Numbered from the stretch's first letter, positions 14,080-22,808 are shown. The stretch is 36,644 nt of DNA from DUVY01 sp036562755 (GCA_036562755.1 DATCJN010000037.1:1-36644), one strand, 5' to 3'. Made by a program: numbers and translations. The notes: generated by a model from the letters alone, not told the origin.

Positions 14080-15025
14080 AAAAGATTTATTAGGACTAAA
14101 AGGCGCGTCCGCGGAATTTATAACTCAAATCCTCGACGGCGCCGCAAAAATGAAAAAATTATTATTAAGCGGTCAAAAAAAGATTTCTCTGTTAAACGGG
14201 AAATCTGTTTTTTTGATGTTCTACGAACCCAGCACCCGCACAAGCTCCAGCTTTGACCAGGCCGCAAAAATCCTGGGCGCAAATGTCATTAGTCTAGCCG
14301 TGCAATCGTCCTCGGTAAAAAAGGGCGAAAGCCTAATAGATACGGGTAAGACGCTGGACAGCATGAAAGCCGACATCTTGATAATACGACACAGCGCTTC
14401 GGGCGCCGCTAAGCTGTTAGCCCAAAATGTCAATGCGTCCGTAATCAACGCGGGCGACGGCCAAAACGAACATCCCACCCAAGCGCTACTGGATATGCTG
14501 ACCATGCGCGAAAAATGGGGCGCTTTTGAGGGCAAAAAGATAGCCATTATAGGCGACGTAAAGCATTCAAGAGTGGCAAGGAGCAATATATGGGGATTGA
14601 CCGCGATGGGAGCCGAAGTCGCGCTATGCGGGCCCGCTACCTTAATGTCGCCCGAATTACCCGCCAAAATCGTCAAAACCAAGGAAGAAGCGGCAGAAAA
14701 TGCCGACGCTATAATGGGCTTAAGACTTCAATTAGAGCGGCAGGACAAAGGCATGTTCCCCAGCATAAGAGAATATCACAAATATTACGGAATAGACCAA
14801 AAATTGATACAGCTTGCCAAAAAAGACGTTATGATAATGCACCCCGGGCCTATGAACAGGGGCGCTGAAATAGAAACTCAAACAGCTGACGGCGAGTTTT
14901 CTTATATAAACGAGCAGGTTACCAACGGCGTTGCGGTTCGAATGGCTATAATGGCGTATCTCGTGGGCAAATTAGAAGAATTTATGAGCGCCGCCCCTCA
15001 AAAGCCCAAGGTAATGCCTTTATAA
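14072..15025 (+). CDS. pyrB: Aspartate carbamoyltransferase, catalytic chain
   Basis: A 317-residue catalytic chain that joins carbamoyl phosphate and aspartate in step two of pyrimidine synthesis. The carbamoyl-phosphate site STRTSSSF is at 54-61, the mobile-loop lysine segment SVKKGES at 81-87 and HPTQALLD at 134-141. No regulatory chain (pyrI) follows, as expected for Bacillota. A TTG at 14063 is in frame, but ATG 14072 is preferred; neither has a good ribosome binding site. The operon order is pyrB-C-F-K-D-E. Confidence 0.96.
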   Translation: MYKKDLLGLKGASAEFITQILDGAAKMKKLLLSGQKKISLLNGKSVFLMFYEPSTRTSSSFDQAAKILGANVISLAVQSSSVKKGESLIDTGKTLDSMKADILIIRHSASGAAKLLAQNVNASVINAGDGQNEHPTQALLDMLTMREKWGAFEGKKIAIIGDVKHSRVARSNIWGLTAMGAEVALCGPATLMSPELPAKIVKTKEEAAENADAIMGLRLQLERQDKGMFPSIREYHKYYGIDQKLIQLAKKDVMIMHPGPMNRGAEIETQTADGEFSYINEQVTNGVAVRMAIMAYLVGKLEEFMSAAPQKPKVMPL

Positions 15026-15073
15026 TAGGTAAAAAAATCAATCTTTGATATAATAAACTTAAGGTAAAAACAT

Positions 15074-16360
15074 ATGAAAACATTATTAAAAAACGGTCAA
15101 ATAGTTTTAAAAGACAAAATCATACGCGGCGATTTGGTTTTTGAAAACAACCGCATTACTTATATTGGCTCAAAATACGATGGTTCCGCCGACCAGGAAT
15201 ACGATCTGACGGGCAAGATGGTTTTGCCCGGTTTAATCGATATGCATACGCATTTAAGAGAGCCCGGACTTGAGTATAAAGAAGACATAGAAAGCGGTTC
15301 AAAATCGGCGGTAGCCGGCGGATTTACCGCGATTGCCTGCATGCCCAATACAAATCCCGTATTGGACAACCCCGCGCTGATTGCCTATATAAAATACAGA
15401 GCGAAAGATATAGGGCTTTGCAAAGTGCTGCCCATAGGCGCGGTCACCAAGGGACAAAAGGGCGAGAGCCTTACCGAAATGCGCCTTATGCGCGATAGCG
15501 GCGCGGTAGCGTTTAGCGACGACGGCCATCCAGTATCAACGGCGCGCATGTTAAGGCTGGCGCTGGAATACGCAAAAGACTTTGACGGGCTGATTATATC
15601 CCATTGCGAAGACCAGTCTTTAAGCGACGGAGGATATGTAAACGAAGGCGAAAGCGCAAGTCTTGCGGGCTTGAAGGGTATATCAAGAGCGGCCGAAGAC
15701 GTAGGAACGGCTCGCGATATATTGGTCGCTCAAGCTATGGACGCGCGCATTCATATAGCCCATGTAAGCACGAAAGGCTCGGTTGAGCTGATAAGGTTCT
15801 TCAAAAGCCAGGGCGTAAAGGTAACCGCAGAAACCTGCCCTCAATATCTGTTCGCTACGGATAAAGAAATCCTAAACTTCAACACATTCGCAAAGATTAA
15901 CCCGCCTTTGAGAGAGAGCGCTGATAACGAAGCGTTAATACAGGGTCTAAAAGACGGCACGATTGACGCGCTTGCCACAGACCACGCGCCGCACCACATA
16001 GACGAAAAGAATGTGGAGTTTGCCAACGCGGCCTTCGGCTCAATTGGCTTAGAGAGCGCCGTAGGCCTCAATACACGCCTGTTAGAGCGCGGCTTTGACT
16101 GGACGGATATAGCGAGGTTTATGAGCTATAACCCCGCCCAAATCCTAAAGTTGCAAGAAGTAGGCGAGTTAAAAACGGGCTTTCTGGCCGATATAACGGT
16201 CATAGATCCCGATATAGAATATATCTTCGACGCAAAAAAGACTTTCTCAAAAGCGCATAACAGCTTGTTTGACGGCTGGAAGCTAAAAGGCAAAGCCGTA
16301 ATGACAATAGTAGAAGGAAATATAGTATATAATAACGGCAAGATTTTGGAGAGGAAATAA
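15074..16360 (+). CDS. pyrC: Dihydroorotase
   Basis: A 428-residue class I dihydroorotase that closes carbamoyl-aspartate to dihydroorotate. Metal ligands are visible in HTHLREPG (58-65), His177 (ISHCED), His230 (IAHVST) and Asp303 (ATDHAPH). FSDDG around Asp151 replaces a carboxylated lysine as in type III enzymes. The Asn of MPNTNP (90-95) fits substrate binding. It is the second gene of the pyr operon, with AAGG about 10 bases before ATG, and overlaps pyrF by one base (TAATG). Confidence 0.96.
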   Translation: MKTLLKNGQIVLKDKIIRGDLVFENNRITYIGSKYDGSADQEYDLTGKMVLPGLIDMHTHLREPGLEYKEDIESGSKSAVAGGFTAIACMPNTNPVLDNPALIAYIKYRAKDIGLCKVLPIGAVTKGQKGESLTEMRLMRDSGAVAFSDDGHPVSTARMLRLALEYAKDFDGLIISHCEDQSLSDGGYVNEGESASLAGLKGISRAAEDVGTARDILVAQAMDARIHIAHVSTKGSVELIRFFKSQGVKVTAETCPQYLFATDKEILNFNTFAKINPPLRESADNEALIQGLKDGTIDALATDHAPHHIDEKNVEFANAAFGSIGLESAVGLNTRLLERGFDWTDIARFMSYNPAQILKLQEVGELKTGFLADITVIDPDIEYIFDAKKTFSKAHNSLFDGWKLKGKAVMTIVEGNIVYNNGKILERK

Positions 16361-17262
16361 TGATAGATAAACTTATAGAAAAAATTAAAGAAACTTCTAA
16401 CCCTTCGGTCATAGGACTGGACACCGATATAAGCTATCTTCCCCAAGACATGCTGGACAAAGTCAACACATTGGAAGATGCGGGACAAGCAATAACCGAA
16501 TTCAACAAAAACATCATAGACGCCATACATACAATAGCCCCTGCCGTAAAAGTCCAGGTAGCGTATTACGAACAACTGGGCGTGGCGGGAATGAAGGCGT
16601 TTAACGATACGCTGTCATACGCAAAACAAAAAGGAATGATTACCATCGCCGATGTAAAGCGCAACGACATTGGCTCGACCGCTTCGGCTTATTCCAAGGC
16701 GTATTTTGGCGGCGTGGAAATAAAGGGAAAGAGACTGGTAGGCTTTGACGCCGATTTTATCACGGTCAACGGATACTTAGGCTCGGACGGCTTAAAGCCT
16801 TTTATAAAAGACTGCGAAAAGCATGATAAAGGCATATTCGTTTTAGTCAAAACTTCCAACCCTTCAAGCGCGGAATTGCAAGACCAAACGCTTGCGGACG
16901 GAAAAACTTTTTACGAGCTTATGGGCGAATTAGTGAATAATTTAGGAAAGGACTTAATAGGCAAATACGGCTACTCTAAGGTAGGCGCGGTAGTAGGCGC
17001 GACACATCCCAAGCAAGCCAAAGTCCTAAGAGAACTGTTCCCCAATGTATTCTTCTTGGTTCCCGGTTACGGCGCGCAAGGCGGCACGGCGGAAGATCTA
17101 AAAGTATGCTTTGACTCAAACGGCTTAGGCGCAATCGTGAATTCCTCAAGAGGAATAATTTGCGCTTACCAAAAGGATAATTATAAAGGACTAAATTACG
17201 CGCAAGCGGCGTTTGAAGCTTGCGTAGAAATGCGCGAGGACTTGAACAAGGTAACAAAATGA
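16360..17262 (+). CDS. pyrF: Orotidine 5'-phosphate decarboxylase (long form)
   Basis: A 300-residue decarboxylase that makes UMP from OMP. The catalytic charge network is ADVKRND (97-103), and the N-terminal IGLDTD (18-23) holds another substrate contact. The length and the extended loops identify the long, type 2 class found in many Clostridia, Bacteroidota and Actinobacteria, unlike the ~240-residue Bacillus type. GGAGAGG precedes the ATG, which overlaps the pyrC stop. Its own stop overlaps the pyrK start (ATGA). Confidence 0.95.
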   Translation: MIDKLIEKIKETSNPSVIGLDTDISYLPQDMLDKVNTLEDAGQAITEFNKNIIDAIHTIAPAVKVQVAYYEQLGVAGMKAFNDTLSYAKQKGMITIADVKRNDIGSTASAYSKAYFGGVEIKGKRLVGFDADFITVNGYLGSDGLKPFIKDCEKHDKGIFVLVKTSNPSSAELQDQTLADGKTFYELMGELVNNLGKDLIGKYGYSKVGAVVGATHPKQAKVLRELFPNVFFLVPGYGAQGGTAEDLKVCFDSNGLGAIVNSSRGIICAYQKDNYKGLNYAQAAFEACVEMREDLNKVTK

Positions 17263-18014
17263 AAGACTATAATTTGACGCTTACAGAAAACCGACAAGTA
17301 GCCGATAAAATATTTAAGGCTGAATTTACTTGCGACCAAAAACTGCCCGGCTTTAGAGGCGGCCAATTTTTGCATCTGCAGGTTCCGGGTAAAGTTTTAA
17401 GACGCCCTTTTGGAATTTTGGAGATGACCGAAAACTATCTTAGCATAGTTTATGCTGTAGTGGGCGAAGGCACCCAAATTATGTCCGAAATGAAAAAGGG
17501 CGAAATCCTAAAAGCCATGCTGCCTTTAGGCAACGGATTTATGTTGCCCAAAACATATAAGAAAGTCGCTCTTCTAGGCGGCGGATTGGGCGCAGTTCCG
17601 CTTCTGCCCGTAATAACAACTTATCCCGACATAGAGTTTTATTCATATATGGGCTTTAGATCCCAAAAAGATGTCATTTTATACGAAGAATATTCCAAGC
17701 TATCCCAAAAGACCGTTTTTGCTACCGAAGACGGAAGTTTTGGATATAAGGGCTATTCTTTGGACGCGCTGAAGGAAGATTTAAAATCAAACGATTTTGA
17801 CGCAATTTTAGTTTGCGGTTCTAAGCCTATGCTTCAAGCGGTTCAGAAAGCGGGCTTTAAAATACCCGTTTATGTGTCTATGGAAGAGCGCATGGGCTGC
17901 GGCGTGGGCGCGTGCTTGGTATGCGCTTGCCAGGTCAAAAAAGGGGAGAATGTCGAAAACCTAAGAGTTTGTCTTGACGGCCCTGTATTTATGCTGGACG
18001 AGGTGGTTTTATGA
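17259..18014 (+). CDS. pyrK: Dihydroorotate dehydrogenase electron-transfer subunit
   Basis: A 251-residue FAD and [2Fe-2S] protein that passes electrons from dihydroorotate (via PyrD) to NAD+. The flavin-binding motif RRPFGI is at 48-53 and the nucleotide-binding GGGLGAVPL at 107-115. Cluster cysteines are Cys214, Cys219, Cys222 and Cys238; Cys224 is an extra. The frame is open from 17220, but ATG 17259 overlaps the pyrF stop (ATGA) and has AAGG just upstream, so it is the start. Its stop overlaps pyrD in the same way. Confidence 0.95.
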   Translation: MKDYNLTLTENRQVADKIFKAEFTCDQKLPGFRGGQFLHLQVPGKVLRRPFGILEMTENYLSIVYAVVGEGTQIMSEMKKGEILKAMLPLGNGFMLPKTYKKVALLGGGLGAVPLLPVITTYPDIEFYSYMGFRSQKDVILYEEYSKLSQKTVFATEDGSFGYKGYSLDALKEDLKSNDFDAILVCGSKPMLQAVQKAGFKIPVYVSMEERMGCGVGACLVCACQVKKGENVENLRVCLDGPVFMLDEVVL

Positions 18015-18919
18015 ATTTGTCTGTAAATATTTGCGGAATAGAGTTTAAAAACCCCTTGATAGCGGCAAGCGGCACTTTCGGCTTTGGCAGAGAATATAAG
18101 ACCTTTTACGACGTCAATATTTGGGGCGGAATTTGCACCAAGGGCTTGACATATGAAAAAAGACTGGGCAACCCCGTTCCCAGAATAGCCGAAACGCCCA
18201 TGGGCGTGCTAAACAGCGTAGGGCTTCAAAACCCCGGCTTTGAAGAGTTTGTCAAATATGAACTGCCTTATCTAAAGACACTGAATTCCGTTGTAATAGT
18301 CAATATCGCGGGCAGCGTAATAGAAGATTACTGCAGGCTTGCCGAGGCGCTAAACGATTGCGACATAGACATGGTTGAATTAAATATTTCCTGCCCTAAT
18401 GTCAAAGAAGGCGGAATGGCGTTCGGAACAAGGCCTGAATCCATAAAAAATGTGGTAACCAATGTAAGAAAATATTGCAAAAAACCGTTGATAGTAAAAT
18501 TAAGTCCCAACGTAGAAGATATAGCCAAAAACGCCAAAGTTGCAGAAGACAGCGGCGCCGACGCGATTTCGCTTATAAATACCGTAAGCGGAATGGCGGT
18601 GGATATTTATACCCGCCAGCCTATATTGGCGCGCGGAATAGGCGGACTGTCGGGACCTGCCATTAAACCCATAGCGCTTAAGATGGTTTGGCAGGTTTAT
18701 AACGCCGTCAAAATCCCCATAATAGGAATGGGCGGCATATCCAGCGCTAAAGACGTGCTGGAGTTTATGCTTTGCGGCGCAAGAGCGGTTCAAATAGGCA
18801 CATATAACTTCATGAATCCCAACGCGCCCGTGACAATTCTCGACGACTTGACAAAACTAATGGCCGAATGTAAAATACAGGATATAAATACAATTGTAGG
18901 CGATTTAAAAGCGAGGTAA
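18011..18919 (+). CDS. pyrD: Dihydroorotate dehydrogenase, class 1B catalytic subunit
   Basis: A 302-residue FMN barrel that oxidises dihydroorotate to orotate. The catalytic base is Cys128 in NISCPNV (class 1; class 2 enzymes have Ser), with GTFGFG near residue 21 and the FMN-phosphate loop GMGGISSAKD in the C-terminal part. The adjacent pyrK marks it as the NAD-linked 1B type. Start and pyrK stop overlap (ATGA), consistent with an equimolar complex. Confidence 0.96.
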   Translation: MNLSVNICGIEFKNPLIAASGTFGFGREYKTFYDVNIWGGICTKGLTYEKRLGNPVPRIAETPMGVLNSVGLQNPGFEEFVKYELPYLKTLNSVVIVNIAGSVIEDYCRLAEALNDCDIDMVELNISCPNVKEGGMAFGTRPESIKNVVTNVRKYCKKPLIVKLSPNVEDIAKNAKVAEDSGADAISLINTVSGMAVDIYTRQPILARGIGGLSGPAIKPIALKMVWQVYNAVKIPIIGMGGISSAKDVLEFMLCGARAVQIGTYNFMNPNAPVTILDDLTKLMAECKIQDINTIVGDLKAR

Positions 18920-18930
18920 AATTTTTAAAA

Positions 18931-19509
18931 ATGATTTCCAAAGAAAAAGTCTTAAGTATTTTTGAAAGCTCGGGCGGAATATTAAAAGGACATTTTTTAT
19001 TAACCAGCGGCAGACACAGCGAGCAATATATGCAATGCGCCAAATTATTTGTCAATCCCGCCCACGCTGAAAAGCTTTGCTCGGAATTGGCAAAAAAATT
19101 CCGTTCGGACGAAATCGATGTGGTAGCTAGCCCCGCAATCGGCGGCATAATAATGGGTTATGAAATGGCGCGCCAACTCAAGTGCAAAAATGTGTTCACC
19201 GAGCGCGTCAACGGCAAAATGGAGCTAAGAAGAGGTTTTGCTATTCCTAAGGGCACCAAGGTCTTAGTAACAGAAGACGTAGTCACCACCGGCGGCTCCG
19301 TAAAAGAAGTTATCGAGCTTGTAAAAGACCTTGGAGGCGAAATAGTCGGCGTAGCGTCCATAGTGGACAGAAGCGGCGGCAAGGTAGATTTCGGCGTCAA
19401 GTTTGAGTCTTTGATAAGCATGGAAATCCCCAGCTACGAGCCCGATCAATGCCCTATATGCGCCCAAGGCATTCCGTTGATTAAGCCGGGCAGCAGAAAT
19501 AATTATTAA
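18931..19509 (+). CDS. pyrE: Orotate phosphoribosyltransferase
   Basis: A 192-residue enzyme that joins orotate and PRPP to give OMP. The PRPP-binding motif EDVVTTGGS lies at 115-123 and the SPAIGGI segment at 67-73. The C-terminal CPICAQGIPLIKPGSR is typical of the clostridial/thermophile branch of the family. It starts 11 bases after pyrD and is the last recognised pyr gene; two membrane-protein genes follow without a terminator. Confidence 0.95.
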   Translation: MISKEKVLSIFESSGGILKGHFLLTSGRHSEQYMQCAKLFVNPAHAEKLCSELAKKFRSDEIDVVASPAIGGIIMGYEMARQLKCKNVFTERVNGKMELRRGFAIPKGTKVLVTEDVVTTGGSVKEVIELVKDLGGEIVGVASIVDRSGGKVDFGVKFESLISMEIPSYEPDQCPICAQGIPLIKPGSRNNY

Positions 19510-19520
19510 GAGAGGTTTTA

Positions 19521-19811
19521 ATGGCGAATAAAAGATTTTGGAATGGTTTAGCCATGGTCGCGGTAGTAGTATTAGCCGCGCTGATAGTATTAAATTACAT
19601 ATTAGGCAGATTCGCCAACTTTGGATACTTAATTGACATCATTACCAGAATCATTACTTTAATCGCCCTGTTTTTTGTAACAGTTTACGCTTACGAATGG
19701 GTTTCATCCAAAAGCGGAAAAAAGAGAAGAAACTGGTTTATAGTTTACATAATAAGCGTTATAGTAATAGTAGTATTTTATCTTTTAGGTTGGTTAAGAG
19801 TATTTATTTAG
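19521..19811 (+). CDS. Small membrane protein, unknown, in pyr operon (96 aa)
   Basis: Three predicted membrane segments (about residues 8-27, 36-60 and 73-94), with a basic turn KSGKKRRN between the second and third. No family recognised. It begins 11 bases after pyrE with AGAGAGG as ribosome binding site and no terminator between them, so it is probably transcribed with the pyr genes. A role in uptake of pyrimidines is conceivable, but nothing in the sequence shows it. Confidence 0.65.
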   Translation: MANKRFWNGLAMVAVVVLAALIVLNYILGRFANFGYLIDIITRIITLIALFFVTVYAYEWVSSKSGKKRRNWFIVYIISVIVIVVFYLLGWLRVFI

Positions 19812-19820
19812 GAGCAATCA

Positions 19821-20171
19821 ATGGAAAAAGTTAACGTAGTAAAAAGGCGCAAAAGAAAAAGCAATTTTTTAGTAGAATATTTTAAGAACTTTGGCTTAAG
19901 ACAGTTAGTTGGCTTAATAATGGTAGCCAGCGCAATAGCGCTGATTTTCGGACTTATCTTCAAATCCGAATTGACGTTGTTGATAGGCTTTTCTGCGTAC
20001 GCTGCGGCCGCGCTTTTGAGCATGGTAATGTCTATCGTTACAATGACAAAAAACCATCGCCGTTCGCCCGAATTCAAAAGAGCCATGGTCAACCTAATAA
20101 TTATGACCGTAATTTTTGGCATCGCATTGTTTGCCTCAATTTATACGGGCATTAACGGCATTTTTAAATAA
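19821..20171 (+). CDS. Small membrane protein, unknown, end of pyr operon (116 aa)
   Basis: A very basic N-terminus (KRRKRKS at about 9-15) is followed by three hydrophobic segments (about 30-48, 53-72 and 89-110) with a basic loop TKNHRRSPEFKR. No family recognised. It starts 9 bases after the preceding gene with AGGAG in place and ends just before a strong terminator, so the pair closes the pyr transcription unit. The basic start resembles a membrane-anchored, positive-inside topology. Confidence 0.65.
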   Translation: MEKVNVVKRRKRKSNFLVEYFKNFGLRQLVGLIMVASAIALIFGLIFKSELTLLIGFSAYAAAALLSMVMSIVTMTKNHRRSPEFKRAMVNLIIMTVIFGIALFASIYTGINGIFK

Positions 20172-20189
20172 TCTAAAGAAAACAAAATC

Positions 20190-20219
20190 AAGCCGCGCCA
20201 AGAATGGCGCGGCTTTTTT
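20190..20219 (+). terminator. Terminator of the pyr operon
   Basis: A GC-rich stem, AAGCCGCGCCA (20190-20200) with TGGCGCGGCTT (20205-20214 and adjoining bases), with a short loop and followed by TTTTTT. The strongest terminator in the window. Confidence 0.92.
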
Positions 20220-20252
20220 ATTAAGATATTATTCGGTTAAAAGCTATATTTT

Positions 20253-20277
20253 GATAATTATGTCGAAAGACATTATC
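20253..20277. other. Hairpin with GAAA tetraloop
   Basis: GATAA and TGTC (with a three-base bulge) pair with GACATTATC across a GAAA loop at 20265-20268. It lies between the pyr terminator and the minD promoter. Whether it is transcribed is unknown. Confidence 0.3.
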
Positions 20278-20291
20278 TTACAAAATTCGCC

Positions 20292-20320
20292 TTTACGGCG
20301 CTAATTTAAGGCTATATAAT
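20292..20320 (+). promoter_or_regulatory. Predicted promoter of minD-minE
   Basis: TTTACG (20292-20297), a 17-base spacer and a perfect TATAAT (20315-20320). A 9-bp inverted repeat, ATTAAAAGT (20342-20350) with ACTTTTGAT (20355-20363), lies in the predicted leader and could act as an operator or a hairpin. Confidence 0.5.
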
Positions 20321-20408
20321 TAGTTGTGCGAGTTTAATTTGATTAAAAGTTTACACTTTTGATTTTATACTCCTTTTTAAAACCAAAATAGCGTAAAAGA
20401 GGGTGCGT

Positions 20409-21200
20409 ATGGCTCGTAAGATAGTTATATGTTCGGGCAAAGGCGGCGTAGGCAAAACAGCCGTTTGCGCTAATTTGGGAATGTCGCTCGCCAAAATGGG
20501 TTTAAAGACCGTTTTAATCGACACCGATATAGGTCTAAATAACCTGGATGTAGCCATGGGCATAGAAAATAAAATTGTCTATGATATTATAGACGTTGTA
20601 GAAAACAGATGCCGAGTCAAACAAGCCCTTATTCCCGATTCCATGTATGACAATTTATTCACCCTGGCTTCGCACGGCCAAGCCGCAAAGAACATAACAG
20701 GTGCCAACATTAAATACATAGTCAACACCTTAGCGGAAAGTTTTGATTATATATTACTGGATTGCCCCGCGGGGATAGAAGTGGGATTTCATAGGGCAGT
20801 CGCCGCGTCCGACGAGGCTATAATTGTCACCACTCCGCATATCTCGGCCATACGCGACGCCGACAAGGTCTTATCTATTCTTAACAATTACCAGGTAGAT
20901 AATATTTCCTTAATCATAAACAGAGTAAGAGGCGATTTAATCCTAAATTACGAAATGCTGGATATAGACAGCATTTTAGAATTATTGGGCGTCGCGCCTT
21001 TGGGCGTAGTGCCCGAAAACGACGACATATCGGTCTATACTTCCATGGGCATCCGCCTAAAACCCAATTCTTCTGCTCAAAAAGCGTTTGATATCTTGGC
21101 GCATAATCTGCATTACGGCACCAAAAAAATGTATGACTGCACCTCAAAATTTAAAGGGCCGCTTGGAAAAATCAAACGAAATTTAAAAAGGATGGTTTAG
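20409..21200 (+). CDS. minD: Septum-site determining protein MinD
   Basis: A 263-residue ATPase of the MinD/ParA class with the deviant Walker A motif KGGVGKT at residues 11-17 and DTDIGLNNLD further on (switch region). It ends in a basic, amphipathic segment (IKRNLKRMV) suited to membrane binding. MinD-ATP sits on the membrane and recruits the division inhibitor MinC. The start is ATG 20409, not the in-frame GTG at 20403, because AGAGGG lies 4-8 bases upstream. minE follows after 3 bases; minC is absent from the window. Confidence 0.92.
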   Translation: MARKIVICSGKGGVGKTAVCANLGMSLAKMGLKTVLIDTDIGLNNLDVAMGIENKIVYDIIDVVENRCRVKQALIPDSMYDNLFTLASHGQAAKNITGANIKYIVNTLAESFDYILLDCPAGIEVGFHRAVAASDEAIIVTTPHISAIRDADKVLSILNNYQVDNISLIINRVRGDLILNYEMLDIDSILELLGVAPLGVVPENDDISVYTSMGIRLKPNSSAQKAFDILAHNLHYGTKKMYDCTSKFKGPLGKIKRNLKRMV

Positions 21201-21203
21201 ATA

Positions 21204-21446
21204 ATGAGCAAACAAAACAGAGAACTCGCGTTAAAAAGGCTAAAAAGAGTATTGACGGTAGATAAGGTCAGCCCTTCTTCCACAAGATTAGGCGAGGTTC
21301 TAAAAAGCGATTTGGTCTTGCTGTTTAATAATTATATGGATGTAAGCAATCTAAAGTTAGATATAAATTTTGACCAAAACGGCGTATGCTATGTGTCCGT
21401 AAACGTAATTTCCAACAAATTAAAAAACTTTTCGATTATTTTATAA
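21204..21446 (+). CDS. minE: Cell division topological specificity factor MinE
   Basis: An 80-residue protein with the MinE layout: an N-terminal anti-MinCD helix rich in Lys and Leu (about 6-20), SPSSTRLGEVLKSDL leading into the beta-domain, and alternating hydrophobic strands (LKLDINF, CYVSVNV). MinE stimulates MinD ATPase and drives its oscillation. It follows minD after 3 bases. The call relies on the pattern and on the neighbour; sequence conservation in this family is low. Confidence 0.8.
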   Translation: MSKQNRELALKRLKRVLTVDKVSPSSTRLGEVLKSDLVLLFNNYMDVSNLKLDINFDQNGVCYVSVNVISNKLKNFSIIL

Positions 21447-21480
21447 TTTTTTACCCTATCCTTTTGCCAAAAATTAACAA

Positions 21481-21496
21481 ATTATAGCCCTATAAT
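21481..21496. repeat. Palindrome upstream of the dinB promoter
   Basis: ATTATAG and CTATAAT flank a two-base centre, a perfect 16-base inverted repeat five bases before the dinB -35 box. It may be a regulator site or chance in AT-rich DNA. Confidence 0.25.
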
Positions 21497-21500
21497 CATA

Positions 21501-21529
21501 TTGACATTTTATCTTGCATAAACTAAACT
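21501..21529 (+). promoter_or_regulatory. Promoter of dinB
   Basis: TTGACA (21501-21506), a 17-base spacer, then TAAACT (21524-21529). Initiation is expected near 21536, at the edge of the SOS box. Confidence 0.65.
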
Positions 21530-21537
21530 TATGTTTA

Positions 21538-21549
21538 GAACATCTGTTT
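21538..21549. promoter_or_regulatory. Likely LexA (SOS) box at the dinB start site
   Basis: GAACATCTGTTT matches the Gram-positive SOS consensus GAAC-N4-GTTY at every fixed position (one mismatch to the fuller form with RNRY in the centre). It lies 8 bases after the -10 box, where LexA would block initiation. dinB genes are classic SOS targets. Confidence 0.6.
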
Positions 21550-21564
21550 ATTTGGGGTTAGCTT

Positions 21565-22797
21565 ATGGATAGGGTAATTTTGCATTCTGATTTGAATAAT
21601 TTTTACGCTTCCATCGAATGTCTTTATAATCCCCAGTTGAGAAACAAGCCCGTGGCGGTTTGCGGCGATCCCGAGCTTAGACACGGCATAGTCTTGGCAA
21701 AAAACTATATCGCCAAGCTTTACGGAGTCAAGACGGGCGATGTAATTTGGGAAGCCAGACAAAAATGTCCCGATATAATAATAGTCAAGGCTAATTTTCC
21801 TTTGTATTTAAAATTTTCCCAGAAAGCGCGCGAAATTTACGAACGCTATACCGACCAAATAGAATCTTTCGGCATAGACGAGTGCTGGCTGGACGTCACC
21901 GGCAGCCAGAAATTAATGGGAAGCGGTCCAAAAATCGCCCAAGAAATCAGCCAGAGCATAAAAGATGAGCTGGGCGTTACGGTTTCCATAGGCGTTTCTT
22001 GGAATAAAATTTACGCCAAATTAGGCTCGGATATGAAAAAGCCCGACGCCATAACGGTTATAACGCGCGACAACTACAAACAAAAGATATTCCCGCTTTC
22101 AGCCGATAATTTATTATATGTGGGCAGGGCGACCAAGGCAAAACTTGCCAAGCTTAATATCAATACCATAGGCGACATAGCCAACGCGGACGTCAATATT
22201 CTAAAAAACCATTTAGGAAAATGGGGCGAATATCTTTGGGTTTTTGCCAACGGCCTGGACGACTCTCCCGTTATGCCCAACAGTTCGACCGTAAAATCGG
22301 TAGGCAACAGCACGACCACCGTAAGAGATTTAAGTTCAATAGAAGATATAAAAATGGTGGTTACCGTGCTTGCCGAAAGCGTGGCGAGAAGACTAAGGGA
22401 GCAAAACCTAAAGGGCCAGTGCGTTCACCTGGGCTTGCAAAATGTCGATATGGTCTATTGGTCCAAGCAGATGACCATAAAAGAACCTACTTTTTTATCC
22501 GGTGACATCATAAAGGCTGCTATGCGTTTATTTGAAAATTATCCCTTTGACAAGCCCGTTCGCAATGTTAGTATTTCGGTGTCCTCATTGCGCGGCGCGG
22601 ACTATGCTCAACAGCTTGACTTCTTTGGAACTAAAGAAAGACTTCAAAAGGCCGAAAAACTCGAAAAAGCCATAGACGAAATACGCCGAAGATTCGGTTA
22701 TTTCTCCATAAGCCGCGCCACAGTCGCCCAGGACAAAACTTTGACCGATTTAAACCCCAAAGAAGAAAACATCATACATCCTTATAGTTATTTTTGA
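21565..22797 (+). CDS. dinB: DNA polymerase IV (Y-family, DinB)
   Basis: A 410-residue translesion polymerase. Metal-binding residues are Asp9 (HSDLNNFYAS), Asp105 and Glu106 (FGIDECWLDV); SIGVSWNKIYAKLGSDMKKP is the conserved palm/fingers segment, followed by thumb and little-finger domains. QLDFFG, about residue 349, fits a beta-clamp binding motif placed inside the little-finger region rather than at the extreme C-terminus. GGGG precedes the ATG. The gene has a promoter with a LexA-like site and is followed by a coupled small gene. Confidence 0.94.
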   Translation: MDRVILHSDLNNFYASIECLYNPQLRNKPVAVCGDPELRHGIVLAKNYIAKLYGVKTGDVIWEARQKCPDIIIVKANFPLYLKFSQKAREIYERYTDQIESFGIDECWLDVTGSQKLMGSGPKIAQEISQSIKDELGVTVSIGVSWNKIYAKLGSDMKKPDAITVITRDNYKQKIFPLSADNLLYVGRATKAKLAKLNINTIGDIANADVNILKNHLGKWGEYLWVFANGLDDSPVMPNSSTVKSVGNSTTTVRDLSSIEDIKMVVTVLAESVARRLREQNLKGQCVHLGLQNVDMVYWSKQMTIKEPTFLSGDIIKAAMRLFENYPFDKPVRNVSISVSSLRGADYAQQLDFFGTKERLQKAEKLEKAIDEIRRRFGYFSISRATVAQDKTLTDLNPKEENIIHPYSYF

Positions 22798-22808
22798 TAA
22801 TCAAAACA

